The position numbers and the translations under genes were made by a program. A DNA stretch of 64,000 bases from Luteibacter sp. Sphag1AF (GTDB lineage: Bacteria; Pseudomonadota; Gammaproteobacteria; Xanthomonadales; Rhodanobacteraceae). Position 1 is the first letter of the stretch, and each line of letters begins with the position of its first letter. Under the pieces are notes generated by a model. That model saw only the letters and a list, made by a program, of their open reading frames with translations, ran no database searches and had not been told where the DNA came from. Below, in pieces: positions 1 through 8,285 of this stretch. The DNA lies in assembly GCF_014192715.1 (NCBI RefSeq), contig NZ_JACHYH010000001.1, positions 434,001-498,000 on the forward strand, in the 5' to 3' direction.

Positions 1-1016
1 GCACGTGCCTGCACCGTGCTGCCGTCATCCATCGTCAGCCGGTACGGATGCCGCGAGCAATCCAGCCCCACCACTGCACGCGACACGGCCAGATGCGCAC
101 CGAACTTCATCGCCTGCACCTGTGCACGTCCGGCCAGCGCCTGGCCTGAAATGCCGGTCGGGAAGCCCAGGTAATTCTCGATCTTCGAACTGGTGCCCGC
201 CTGCCCGCCCGGCGCCAGCGCTTCAAGCACCAGCGTATCCAGGCCTTCGGATGCCGCGTAAACCGCCGCGGCCAGACCAGCCGGACCTGCGCCCACCACG
301 GCGAGGTCGTACACGTGGCGGCTGTCCACGTGAATGCTGAAACCCAGTTCGTCAGCCAGTTCGGCATTACCGGGATTGCGCAGCACTTTGCGATCCGGGG
401 TGATGACTACCGGGCACTCCTCGGGCTCCAGGCCGAAACTGTCGATCAGATGCCGGGCATCCTCGTCGATCTCGGTATCCAGCAGCCGGTAGGGATAGCC
501 ATTGCGGATGAGGAAGCTGCGCAGCCGGATGGTATCGGCACCGTGGGCGGAGCCTGCCAGGGTCACGCCACCGTGGCCGTGCTGGATCAGGCCCACACGC
601 CGCAGAATGAAGGCGCGCATGATGATTTCGCCGATGTCCGGCTCGGCCGATACCAGTCGGCGGAAATCGGCAGGCGCCACGCGAATCAGGCGCGTGTCTG
701 CTCCCGCCCGGCTGTTGACCAGGATTTCCCGCCCACTGAAAAGGTCCACCTCGCCGGTGAACTGATGGGGCCCGTGGACGGTGAACACATTGGGCCGGCC
801 TGCTTCATCGAGGTCGTACACCTCGATGCAGCCTTCAAGCACAAACAGATAGTCCACCCGGCGGTCGCCCCGACGGATCAGGAGCGTGCCCTTCGGGACA
901 AACTCCTCACGACCGTAGCTGGCCACCCGTTCGGCCATCTCGTCGTTGAGGTGCGGAAACGTCTGCTCCTGGCGCATGTACGGATCGGACGGATTGGACC
1001 CTGGCGGCTGATTCAT
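1..1016 (-). CDS. FAD-dependent thioredoxin-reductase-like protein with N-terminal cNMP-binding domain (partial)
   Basis: Reading the minus strand from an ATG at 1016 gives an open frame that runs off the left edge (338 codons seen). Residues about 20-140 look like a cyclic-nucleotide-binding (CAP-type) domain, with features such as GEVDLF and an LIRV strand. Residues about 160-230 resemble a thioredoxin/glutaredoxin-like module without a CxxC. From residue 239 there is a dinucleotide-binding motif (G242-x-G244-x-x-G247) followed by GGQAG, typical of thioredoxin-reductase-like flavoproteins. The redox CxxC of that family would lie beyond the edge, so activity cannot be judged. AGGA lies about 10 nt before the ATG. 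The gene is divergent from the CPBP protease gene. Such proteins are usually annotated as cyclic nucleotide-binding thioredoxin-disulfide reductases; the substrate is unknown. Confidence 0.88.
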   Translation of the reverse strand, partial: MNQPPGSNPSDPYMRQEQTFPHLNDEMAERVASYGREEFVPKGTLLIRRGDRRVDYLFVLEGCIEVYDLDEAGRPNVFTVHGPHQFTGEVDLFSGREILVNSRAGADTRLIRVAPADFRRLVSAEPDIGEIIMRAFILRRVGLIQHGHGGVTLAGSAHGADTIRLRSFLIRNGYPYRLLDTEIDEDARHLIDSFGLEPEECPVVITPDRKVLRNPGNAELADELGFSIHVDSRHVYDLAVVGAGPAGLAAAVYAASEGLDTLVLEALAPGGQAGTSSKIENYLGFPTGISGQALAGRAQVQAMKFGAHLAVSRAVVGLDCSRHPYRLTMDDGSTVQAR

Positions 1017-1163
1017 CGGGTAATTTCCTGAAAAGACACGCAAGCCGGCACACCGGCAACCATTCCAGACTAATGATCCCCTCAGCGCCCATCTTGTAAC
1101 GAATGCCCCCGGATTGCGCGCTTCCCTTTAAGCTTGCCCCACATTCTCAAAGGGGGGATACCG

Positions 1164-2105
1164 ATGTCTGTTGCGCACGTCGATGCGATACCGCCGGCTG
1201 CCGAGCCCGCTCCACCTGCGCGCTGGAAGCGCTGGCTCACCTCGCCACTGGCGCGGATCGTCATTTTCTTCATACTGGCTTCGGTATTCGGCGCCGTGAT
1301 GGCTCTCGTCCGGCACGCCATTTACGGCCCCCCGTCGGCGAAGCCGCTCCCGTTCACCGACGTCACGCCACTGCTTGAAGTACTTCTGCTGATTCCCTCC
1401 GTGCTGGCGTACTGGATCCTCGTGCGCTTCATTGAGCGACGCAAGGTGACCGAACTGGCGCCTGCAAAACTGATCCCTCACGTGCTGATCGGCCTGGCCG
1501 CCGGCTTCGTGCTGTTCAGCACAATCGTGGGCGTGCTGTTTGCCTTTGGCGCCTATTCGGTTACCGGCCTGCACCACGACGTGATCTGGCTGGGCCCGGT
1601 GCTGGCCATGGGGGTTGGCGCTGGCGTGATTGAGGAAATCGTCGCCCGCGGCGTGCTGTTCCGCATCGTGGAGGAAGGCCTGGGTACATGGGCCGCGCTG
1701 TTGATCTCAGCCGCCTTTTTCGGCGCCGCCCACCTCGGCAACCCCAATGCCACGGTCTGGAGTGCCATCGCCATCGCGCTGGAAGCCGGCTTGTTGTTCG
1801 GGCTGGTCTATCACGTGACCCGTTCGCTGTGGATCTGCATGGGCTTGCATGCCGCGTGGAATGTGAGCCAGGGCCCTTTCTACGGCATCTCGGTATCCGG
1901 CTTCGATCAGCGCGGCTTGCTGGATTCACATATGCAGGGCCCGGACTGGATCACCGGCGGCGCTTTCGGCGCGGAAGCCTCCGTGGTCGCGCTGGCGGTG
2001 TGCTCCATCGTCATTGCCGGCTGCCTCGCGATAGCCGTCCGCCGCCATTCTATCGTGCCGCCGTTCTGGCGCCTCCCGCACCGTGATGCCACGGACACGC
2101 CGTAA
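1164..2105 (+). CDS. CPBP family intramembrane glutamic endopeptidase
   Basis: 313-residue polytopic membrane protein of the CPBP/Abi (CAAX protease and bacteriocin-processing) family. The family signature is present: E157-E158-x-x-x-R162, H190 in an AHLGN context and H229 in HAAWN, which in this family form the glutamic-protease active site inside the membrane. About seven or eight hydrophobic segments follow a Pro/Ala-rich N-terminus. The ATG at 1164 is preferred over an in-frame upstream start at 1134 because AGGGGGG sits 7-13 nt before it. The physiological substrate cannot be told from sequence. It stands alone, with 67 nt before the next gene. Confidence 0.88.
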   Translation: MSVAHVDAIPPAAEPAPPARWKRWLTSPLARIVIFFILASVFGAVMALVRHAIYGPPSAKPLPFTDVTPLLEVLLLIPSVLAYWILVRFIERRKVTELAPAKLIPHVLIGLAAGFVLFSTIVGVLFAFGAYSVTGLHHDVIWLGPVLAMGVGAGVIEEIVARGVLFRIVEEGLGTWAALLISAAFFGAAHLGNPNATVWSAIAIALEAGLLFGLVYHVTRSLWICMGLHAAWNVSQGPFYGISVSGFDQRGLLDSHMQGPDWITGGAFGAEASVVALAVCSIVIAGCLAIAVRRHSIVPPFWRLPHRDATDTP

Positions 2106-2172
2106 CCCCATACTGGCTTCACAAGGCATGGACGCCTGACGCTTTTCTCTTCCCCAGTCTTCCGGTATCCGC

Positions 2173-5100
2173 ATGCCTTCCATGAAGAAGCAATCCTGGC
2201 TGGCCCACCAGCCTCTTCAGCGCAAAATTCTCCTGGCGATCGTCGCCATGCTTGCCGTCTTCATGGTGGCGAGCATTGCCAACCTGGTGTCCCTCGCCCG
2301 GGAGAAAGAAACGCGCGCCTGGTCGAATCACACCTACCAGGTGATCGTCGCGCTGGACGACGTGCAGGCCAACGCGCAGGGACGCCAGGTTGCCGCGCGC
2401 GGGTTCCTGTTGAACCAGTCGCCAGCGGAATTTGCCGACTTTGTGAAACAGGACGAGGAACTGAAGAAGAGTGTCGCCGTCATTCGTCGACTGACCGCCG
2501 ACAATCCGCTTCAGCAGGCACGCATTGATCGCCTGGAGCAGATGCTGGACCGCTGGAAGACCGAGGTATCCACCGGAGGCATCGATCCGATGCGCGCCAT
2601 CGGCAACGCTGCCACGCCGGAAGCCTCGGTCGCGCGCGACTCCGTGCGCCGCTCGTATCTCGATCATCGCACCGTGCTGATGGTCGACGTGCAGACACTG
2701 ATCGAGCAGATGTCCGACACGGAGAACTTGCTGCTGGTGGAGCGCAACGCCACGCTGGACCAGACACTGCACACCGTTCGCCTGCTCAACGTTGCCTCGA
2801 TCATCGTGGGCCTGCTGGTGGCTGCGCTGGTGATCATGATGACGTTCCACCTGATCACCCGCCCGATTGTGGGCATGACTGAACTCATGACGCGTCTGGC
2901 CTCGCACGATCACGACGTTGAAATCCATCAGCTGGATCGTCGCGACGAGATCGGCGAGATCGCGCGTGCACTGCATGTCTTCAAGGAAATGGCCATCGAG
3001 ACCGCCGGCCAGACCTGGCTCAAAGGCAGCATATCGGCCATCTCCAGCAAGTTGCAGGGCGCCACCAGCTACCGCGACTTCGCCGACGTGCTGACTGGCG
3101 AGTTGGTGCCGCTGCTCCACGCGGGCGTCGGCGTGTTCTATGCCTGGCGCGAAGACGGCAACAAGCTCGAACTGATGGGCAGCTACGGCTATCGCGAGCG
3201 CCGCCACGTCACGCGCGATTACGCGCTGGGCGAGGGGCTGGTGGGACAGGCCGCCATCGAGCGAAAAACCATCGTGCTGCAAGATGTGCCCGAAGACTAC
3301 GTACGCATCCACTCAGGCACGGGCGAAGCGTCGCCGCGCTCCGTCGTGGTCGTGCCGGTCTACTCGCGCGAGACGCTGCTGGGCGTTATCGAGATAGGCA
3401 GCTTCAACCACCTTACCGGCATCCAGGAACGGCTGCTCGAAGAACTGATGCCCATCGTGGCGCTGTCGCTGGAAAACCTTGCCCGCGCCATTCGCACCCG
3501 TGCCCTGCTGGACACCACCCAGCAGCAGGCCGACGAACTGCGCGCCTCGGAAGACGCGCTGCGGGCGCAGCAGGCCGATCTTCAGGCGACCAACGCCGAA
3601 CTGGAATCGAAAACGGCCGAACTTCAGGAACAGTCGCAGCGCCTCGTTGCGTCCGAAGAAGAACTGCGTGTGCAGGCCGAAGAACTGCACGCATCCAACG
3701 AAGAACTCCGCGAGAAAGGCACGACACTCAACCAGCAGAAGGATGCGCTGGAAGCGTTGCAGCGCGACACCATGGACAAGGCCGAGGAACTGGCACGGGC
3801 CAGTCAGTACAAGTCCGAATTCCTCGCCAATATGTCCCATGAGTTGCGCACTCCGCTGAACAGCCTGCTGATCCTGTCGCGCAGCCTCGCCGACAACGAC
3901 GAAAACAACCTCACCGGCGAGCAGGTGGAGTCGGCACGCATCATCCATGACGCAGGCTCCAACCTGCTACGCCTCATCAACGACATTCTGGATCTGTCGA
4001 AGGTGGAAGCCGGCAAGATGGAACTGATGGTCGACGAGTTTGCCATCGCCGATCTCGCCCGCACACTTGGCCGCACGTTCAACCATGTGGCGCAGGAGAA
4101 GAAGCTGGCCTTCCGCATTGATGTGGAACCGGGCTTGCCGGCCACCGTGCGTACGGATGCCTCCAAGCTCGAACAGGTCGCCAACAATCTGCTGAGCAAT
4201 GCGTTCAAGTTCACCGCTGAAGGCAGTGTCGTGGTCAGCATTGCGCGCCCCGATGCATCGCTGGCACTGCCGGCAACGATGCATCGCGCATCGACCATTG
4301 CCATCGCCGTCACCGATTCAGGCATCGGCATTCCCGAGGAAAAATTCCAGCGCGTGTTCCACGCGTTCGAGCAGGTCGATGCCAGCACCAGTCGCCAGTA
4401 CGGTGGCACGGGCCTCGGCCTGGCCATCTCGCGCCGCATCGCCGAACTGCTGGGCGGCGACATCCTGCTGGCCAGCGAGGCGGGCAAAGGCAGCACGTTC
4501 ACCATCCTCATTCCGGAGAATGCTCCGGAAGATGGCACACGACCGGAACCCGTGCGGCAGCAGCAGGCCGCCGCAGAGGCCACCCTGCCACTCAGCCCGG
4601 GCCTGATCGCCGACAGCATTGATGATGATCGCCACGTGGTGTCGCCCGGCGACACAATCATTCTGGTGGTGGAAGACGATCCCGCGTTCGCGCGCATTCT
4701 TGCCGACATGGTCCATCGCAAGGGTCACCGCGTGCTCGCTGCCGCCGATGGCGAATCCGGCCTGCAACTGGCCCGTCAATACCAGCCCACCGGCATCCTG
4801 CTCGATGTGATGCTGCCAGGCATGGACGGCTGGTCGGTGATCGAACGACTGAAAGCCGAGCCGCGCACCCGCCACATCCCCGTGCACTTCATCTCCGCGA
4901 CCGACGATGCCACGCGCGGCCTGGAACTGGGTGCCGTGGGCTTCCTGACCAAACCGGTGAGTCGCGAGGCCATCGCCAACGCGTTTGAACGCCTGCTGCA
5001 TTTTGCCGAAGGCCGCACCCGCCATCTGCTGGTGGTGGACGACGATGCCAGCGCGCGCACAGCCGTACGCACTCTGCTGCGCGATGATTCCGTCGACATA

Positions 5101-5808
5101 GATGAAGCCGCATCCGGTGAAGACGCACTCATCATGGCGGCAGACAAGAACTACGACTGCATCGTGCTCGACCTCGGCCTCCCCGGCATCTCCGGCATGG
5201 AATTCCTGGAGCGCCTGTCCAAAACCGGCAACGTGCCGCCGGTCGTGGTTTATTCCGGCCGGGATCTTAGCCGCGAGGAAAGCCTGAAGATCCGCCAGTA
5301 CACCGACAGCATCGTGGTGAAGGGCGCACGCTCGCCCGACCGCCTGCTCGATGAGGTAAGCCTGTTCCTGCACAGCATACGCAACGGTCCTGCGCGCGTG
5401 GAGACGAACGATACGCCGTCCGGCGAAGTCGGACTCAATGGCCGCAAGGTGCTGCTGGTCGATGACGACATGCGCAATCTTTTCGCGCTGTCGAAGGTGC
5501 TGCGTGCCAAGGGTATCCAGGTAGTGATGGCACAGGATGGCCAGAAGGCACTGAAGGCCCTTGACGACGATCACGGCATCGAGCTGGTACTGATGGACAT
5601 CATGATGCCGGTCATGGATGGCTACGACACGATGCGCGAAATTCGCGCTCGTCCGCCGGTGGCCCGCATTCCGATCATCGCGCTCACCGCCAAGGCCATG
5701 CGCGGCGACCGCGAAAAATGCCTGGAAGCGGGTGCCAACGATTACCTGTCCAAGCCCATCGACATTGATCGCCTGCTGTCGATGATCCGCGTGTGGCTGC
5801 CGTCCTGA
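2173..5808 (+). CDS. Hybrid sensor histidine kinase with GAF domain and three receiver domains
   Basis: 1211 residues. Order: cytoplasmic tip, TM helix about 19-39, a periplasmic helical CHASE3-like domain to about 200, TM about 204-226, HAMP about 227-280, GAF about 290-440, a long Glu/Gln-rich coiled coil to about 540, HisKA with phospho-acceptor H556 (HELRTPLN), an HATPase domain (G boxes about 720-775), then three receivers with phospho-acceptors D878 (DVMLPGMDG), D1000 (DLGLPGISG) and D1142 (DIMMPVMDG). Receiver 2 is the most divergent. It is the first gene of a tight operon with cheR-, cheB- and GGDEF-type genes (5 nt gap, then two overlaps). An ATG at 2182 is an equally possible start; neither has a clear ribosome-binding site. 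The signal sensed is unknown. Confidence 0.93.
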   Translation: MPSMKKQSWLAHQPLQRKILLAIVAMLAVFMVASIANLVSLAREKETRAWSNHTYQVIVALDDVQANAQGRQVAARGFLLNQSPAEFADFVKQDEELKKSVAVIRRLTADNPLQQARIDRLEQMLDRWKTEVSTGGIDPMRAIGNAATPEASVARDSVRRSYLDHRTVLMVDVQTLIEQMSDTENLLLVERNATLDQTLHTVRLLNVASIIVGLLVAALVIMMTFHLITRPIVGMTELMTRLASHDHDVEIHQLDRRDEIGEIARALHVFKEMAIETAGQTWLKGSISAISSKLQGATSYRDFADVLTGELVPLLHAGVGVFYAWREDGNKLELMGSYGYRERRHVTRDYALGEGLVGQAAIERKTIVLQDVPEDYVRIHSGTGEASPRSVVVVPVYSRETLLGVIEIGSFNHLTGIQERLLEELMPIVALSLENLARAIRTRALLDTTQQQADELRASEDALRAQQADLQATNAELESKTAELQEQSQRLVASEEELRVQAEELHASNEELREKGTTLNQQKDALEALQRDTMDKAEELARASQYKSEFLANMSHELRTPLNSLLILSRSLADNDENNLTGEQVESARIIHDAGSNLLRLINDILDLSKVEAGKMELMVDEFAIADLARTLGRTFNHVAQEKKLAFRIDVEPGLPATVRTDASKLEQVANNLLSNAFKFTAEGSVVVSIARPDASLALPATMHRASTIAIAVTDSGIGIPEEKFQRVFHAFEQVDASTSRQYGGTGLGLAISRRIAELLGGDILLASEAGKGSTFTILIPENAPEDGTRPEPVRQQQAAAEATLPLSPGLIADSIDDDRHVVSPGDTIILVVEDDPAFARILADMVHRKGHRVLAAADGESGLQLARQYQPTGILLDVMLPGMDGWSVIERLKAEPRTRHIPVHFISATDDATRGLELGAVGFLTKPVSREAIANAFERLLHFAEGRTRHLLVVDDDASARTAVRTLLRDDSVDIDEAASGEDALIMAADKNYDCIVLDLGLPGISGMEFLERLSKTGNVPPVVVYSGRDLSREESLKIRQYTDSIVVKGARSPDRLLDEVSLFLHSIRNGPARVETNDTPSGEVGLNGRKVLLVDDDMRNLFALSKVLRAKGIQVVMAQDGQKALKALDDDHGIELVLMDIMMPVMDGYDTMREIRARPPVARIPIIALTAKAMRGDREKCLEAGANDYLSKPIDIDRLLSMIRVWLPS

Positions 5809-5812
5809 TCGT

Positions 5813-6640
5813 ATGGATATTGAAGATATCGAAATCGAGCTGTTCGTCCGCGCCATGCAGCTCCGGCATGGCTATGACTTCAGCGGCTATGCACCCGCGT
5901 CACTGAAGCGGCGCGTGCTGCAACTGGTGCGTACGCAGGACGTCAGCGACATCAGCGAACTGAACCGTCGCGTATTGCATGAAGAGGGCTTTCTGTCGAA
6001 GGTGATCGAAGGTCTCTCGGTGCCTGTCTCGGAAATGTTCCGCGACCCGCAGGTATTCCGGGCCCTGCGCGACAAGGTGTTTCCCGTGCTGGCGTCCTAC
6101 CCGCAGATCAACATCTGGCAGGCCGGCTGCGCGCATGGACAGGAGATCTACTCGCTGGCCATTCTTCTTGAAGAAGCCGGTCTTTACGAACGCTCGCAGA
6201 TCTACGCCACCGACTTCAACGATGCCGCGCTCGCACTCGCCCAGGAAGGCATCTATGCCACGCGCGACGCGCGCGACTGGTCGCGCAACTATCAGGAAGC
6301 CGGTGGTCAGCGGTCGCTCAGCGACTACTACAGCGCACGCTACGACTTCATCAAGCTGGACCACCGGTTACGCCGGAACGTTACGTTCGCCAATCACAAC
6401 CTGGTGACCGACGACGTGTTCTGCGAGGCGCACCTTATCCTTTGCCGCAATGTTCTGATCTATTTCTCCAACCCGTTGCAGGACCGCACGCTGGGCCTGT
6501 TCCGTGACAGCCTGGTACGTGGTGGATTCCTGTGCCTGGGTACGCGGGAAAACATTGACTTCGCCCCATCGGCTGTCGATTTCACGAATGTGGACGGCGC
6601 GCTGCGCATCTACCAGCTCGGAGGCCGGCAGACCCGATGA
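5813..6640 (+). CDS. CheR-type protein-glutamate O-methyltransferase
   Basis: 275 residues, the usual CheR length. It has the helical N-terminal domain (YDFSGYAPASLKRR) followed by a SAM-dependent methyltransferase fold: the SAM loop IWQAGCAHGQEIYSLAI, the acidic YATDFND segment and HLILCRNVLIYF, all family hallmarks. CheR enzymes methylate glutamates on chemoreceptors using S-adenosylmethionine. No receptor, CheA or CheW gene lies nearby, so the substrate here may be the hybrid kinase encoded just upstream, or a distant receptor (inference). It starts 5 nt after the kinase stop and overlaps the CheB-like gene by 4 nt. Confidence 0.92.
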   Translation: MDIEDIEIELFVRAMQLRHGYDFSGYAPASLKRRVLQLVRTQDVSDISELNRRVLHEEGFLSKVIEGLSVPVSEMFRDPQVFRALRDKVFPVLASYPQINIWQAGCAHGQEIYSLAILLEEAGLYERSQIYATDFNDAALALAQEGIYATRDARDWSRNYQEAGGQRSLSDYYSARYDFIKLDHRLRRNVTFANHNLVTDDVFCEAHLILCRNVLIYFSNPLQDRTLGLFRDSLVRGGFLCLGTRENIDFAPSAVDFTNVDGALRIYQLGGRQTR

Positions 6641-7203
6641 ATACGTGGAGCGCAGTCACTATGGGATGCAGTGCGGGTGGGCTTACCGCGTTGCAGGAAG
6701 TGTTGGCACAGGTGGATGCGCGACTGACCCAGCCGGTGATCGTGTGCTGCCACACCGGTTCATCGGACGTATCGCTGCTTTGCGAGCTGCTGGCCCGTCA
6801 CTCGCGACTTCCCGTTGAAGAAGCCAGTGAACGCGCTCCCGTACGTGGCGGCGTCGTGCATGTAGCACCATCGGGCTACCATCTGCTGATCGAACCTACG
6901 CTGCGCTTCGCACTCAGCGTGGATGCGAAAGTGGCCTATTCGCGCCCCTCCATCGACGTACTGTTTGAAAGCGTGACGGATGCCTATCGGGGACGCATCG
7001 TCGCCGTGCTGATGACCGGCGCGAATGCCGATGGTGCCGAAGGCCTCGCTTATGTCCGCGCCCATGGCGGCTATGCCGTCGTGCAGGACCCCACCACTGC
7101 CGAAGCTGCCGCCATGCCACAGGCCGGCCTCGACATCGCAGGCGCTGACGCCTGCGTCCCGTTGAACGCCATTGCCGGAACGCTCAATCAATTATGTCTT
7201 TGA
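6637..7203 (+). CDS. CheB-type methylesterase domain protein without receiver
   Basis: 188 residues forming only the C-terminal catalytic domain of CheB. The catalytic triad can be placed as S12 (GCSAGG), H39 (CHTGSSD) and D132 (GANADGAEG). Classical CheB is about 350 residues with an N-terminal receiver; that receiver is absent, so activity is not switched by phosphorylation in cis. Overlaps of 4 nt with the cheR-like gene and 10 nt with the GGDEF gene show coupled translation. It probably removes methyl groups added by the CheR partner; the target protein is not identifiable. Confidence 0.9.
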   Translation: MNTWSAVTMGCSAGGLTALQEVLAQVDARLTQPVIVCCHTGSSDVSLLCELLARHSRLPVEEASERAPVRGGVVHVAPSGYHLLIEPTLRFALSVDAKVAYSRPSIDVLFESVTDAYRGRIVAVLMTGANADGAEGLAYVRAHGGYAVVQDPTTAEAAAMPQAGLDIAGADACVPLNAIAGTLNQLCL

Positions 7204-8204
7204 ATCCCACTATCCGTCCCAAGATCCTCGTCGTCGACGATACGCCTGCCAATCTGGTCGCCATGCGCCGGTTGCTCGCACGTGCCGAAGCGGATGTGTA
7301 CGAAGCAGAAAGCGGCAACGAAGCGCTTGCGCTGTGTCTCGATCATCAGTTCGCGCTGGTGCTGCTGGACGTCAACATGCCGGAGATGGATGGCTTTGAA
7401 GTCGCCCAGCTGATTGCGGAAACCGATCAGCTGCGCGAAACGCCCATCATCTTCGTCACTGCCGCTTATGGCGATGACGTCAATCGCATGAAGGGCTATA
7501 CGTCGGGCGCCGTCGACTACATCGCCAAGCCCATCAACGACGTGATCCTGCAATCGAAGGTTCGCGTATTCCTTGAGCTCTATCGTGCCCGTGCACTGCT
7601 TCAGCAGGCGCTGGATGAACTGTCGGTTCGCAATGAGCAGCTCACCTCCGAAGTAGCCGAGCGCACGCGCATGGAAGAACTCGTCCGGCACCAGGCCACG
7701 CACGACGCGCTGACCGGCCTGCCGAATCGCGTTCTTTTCCGCGACCGCCTGCTGGCAGCCATCGACCAGGCGAACGGGGACGATACGAGTTTCGGTCTGG
7801 CGTACATCGACATCGACGGCTTCAAGGGCGTGAACGATCAACACGGTCACGGTGCGGGCGACGCCCTGTTGCAGGCGATTGCCTCACGGCTGGGTGCCCG
7901 GACGCGCGGCTCGGACACGGTCGCCCGTCTGGGCGGCGATGAATTTGCCGTGCTGCTGAATGACGCCTCTGACCGCGAAGCCGCTCTGATTCGCTGCCAG
8001 GCGCTGTGCGATGCGATTGCGGAACCCTACACGCTGACCGTACAGGGCGAACGCATCAGCGCCCATGTGGGCGCCAGCATTGGCATCGCCATGTTCACCC
8101 GCGATCCTGACGGCGACGGATATGACCGCCTGGTCGCGCGCGCCGATACGGCCATGTACGACGCCAAGCGCGGCGGAAAGAATCGCTGCGTAATGGCCGA
8201 CTGA
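7194..8204 (+). CDS. Response regulator with GGDEF diguanylate cyclase output
   Basis: 336 residues. Residues about 5-125 are a receiver with phospho-acceptor D59 (DVNMPEMDG) and the conserved K in AKPIND. A short coiled coil leads into a GGDEF domain (about 165-336) with an intact active-site motif at 247-251, so it should make c-di-GMP from GTP. No RxxD inhibitory site is evident immediately before GGDEF. It is the last gene of the kinase-CheR-CheB operon and the obvious candidate output: phosphotransfer from the hybrid kinase to D59 would control c-di-GMP (inference from operon position). A strong terminator follows. Confidence 0.93.
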   Translation: MSLNPTIRPKILVVDDTPANLVAMRRLLARAEADVYEAESGNEALALCLDHQFALVLLDVNMPEMDGFEVAQLIAETDQLRETPIIFVTAAYGDDVNRMKGYTSGAVDYIAKPINDVILQSKVRVFLELYRARALLQQALDELSVRNEQLTSEVAERTRMEELVRHQATHDALTGLPNRVLFRDRLLAAIDQANGDDTSFGLAYIDIDGFKGVNDQHGHGAGDALLQAIASRLGARTRGSDTVARLGGDEFAVLLNDASDREAALIRCQALCDAIAEPYTLTVQGERISAHVGASIGIAMFTRDPDGDGYDRLVARADTAMYDAKRGGKNRCVMAD

Positions 8205-8234
8205 AGCATCCGGAGGGGAGCCTCGCCAGACATG

Positions 8235-8265
8235 AAAAAGCCCGCGTTTTTTCTGCGGGCTTTTT
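8235..8265. terminator. Bidirectional Rho-independent terminator
   Basis: The stem AAAGCCCGC/GCGGGCTTT with a T-rich loop is flanked by A and T runs, so it can stop transcription of the GGDEF operon (+) and of fadE (-), which converge here. Confidence 0.9.
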
Positions 8266-8285
8266 GCTATTCAGGCGAGGACTGC

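Noticed and set aside
2119-5856. Long minus-strand frames opposite the hybrid kinase (397 and 512 codons)
   Set aside because: They mirror the codon pattern of the kinase gene, lack any recognisable motif and have no promoter or ribosome-binding site.
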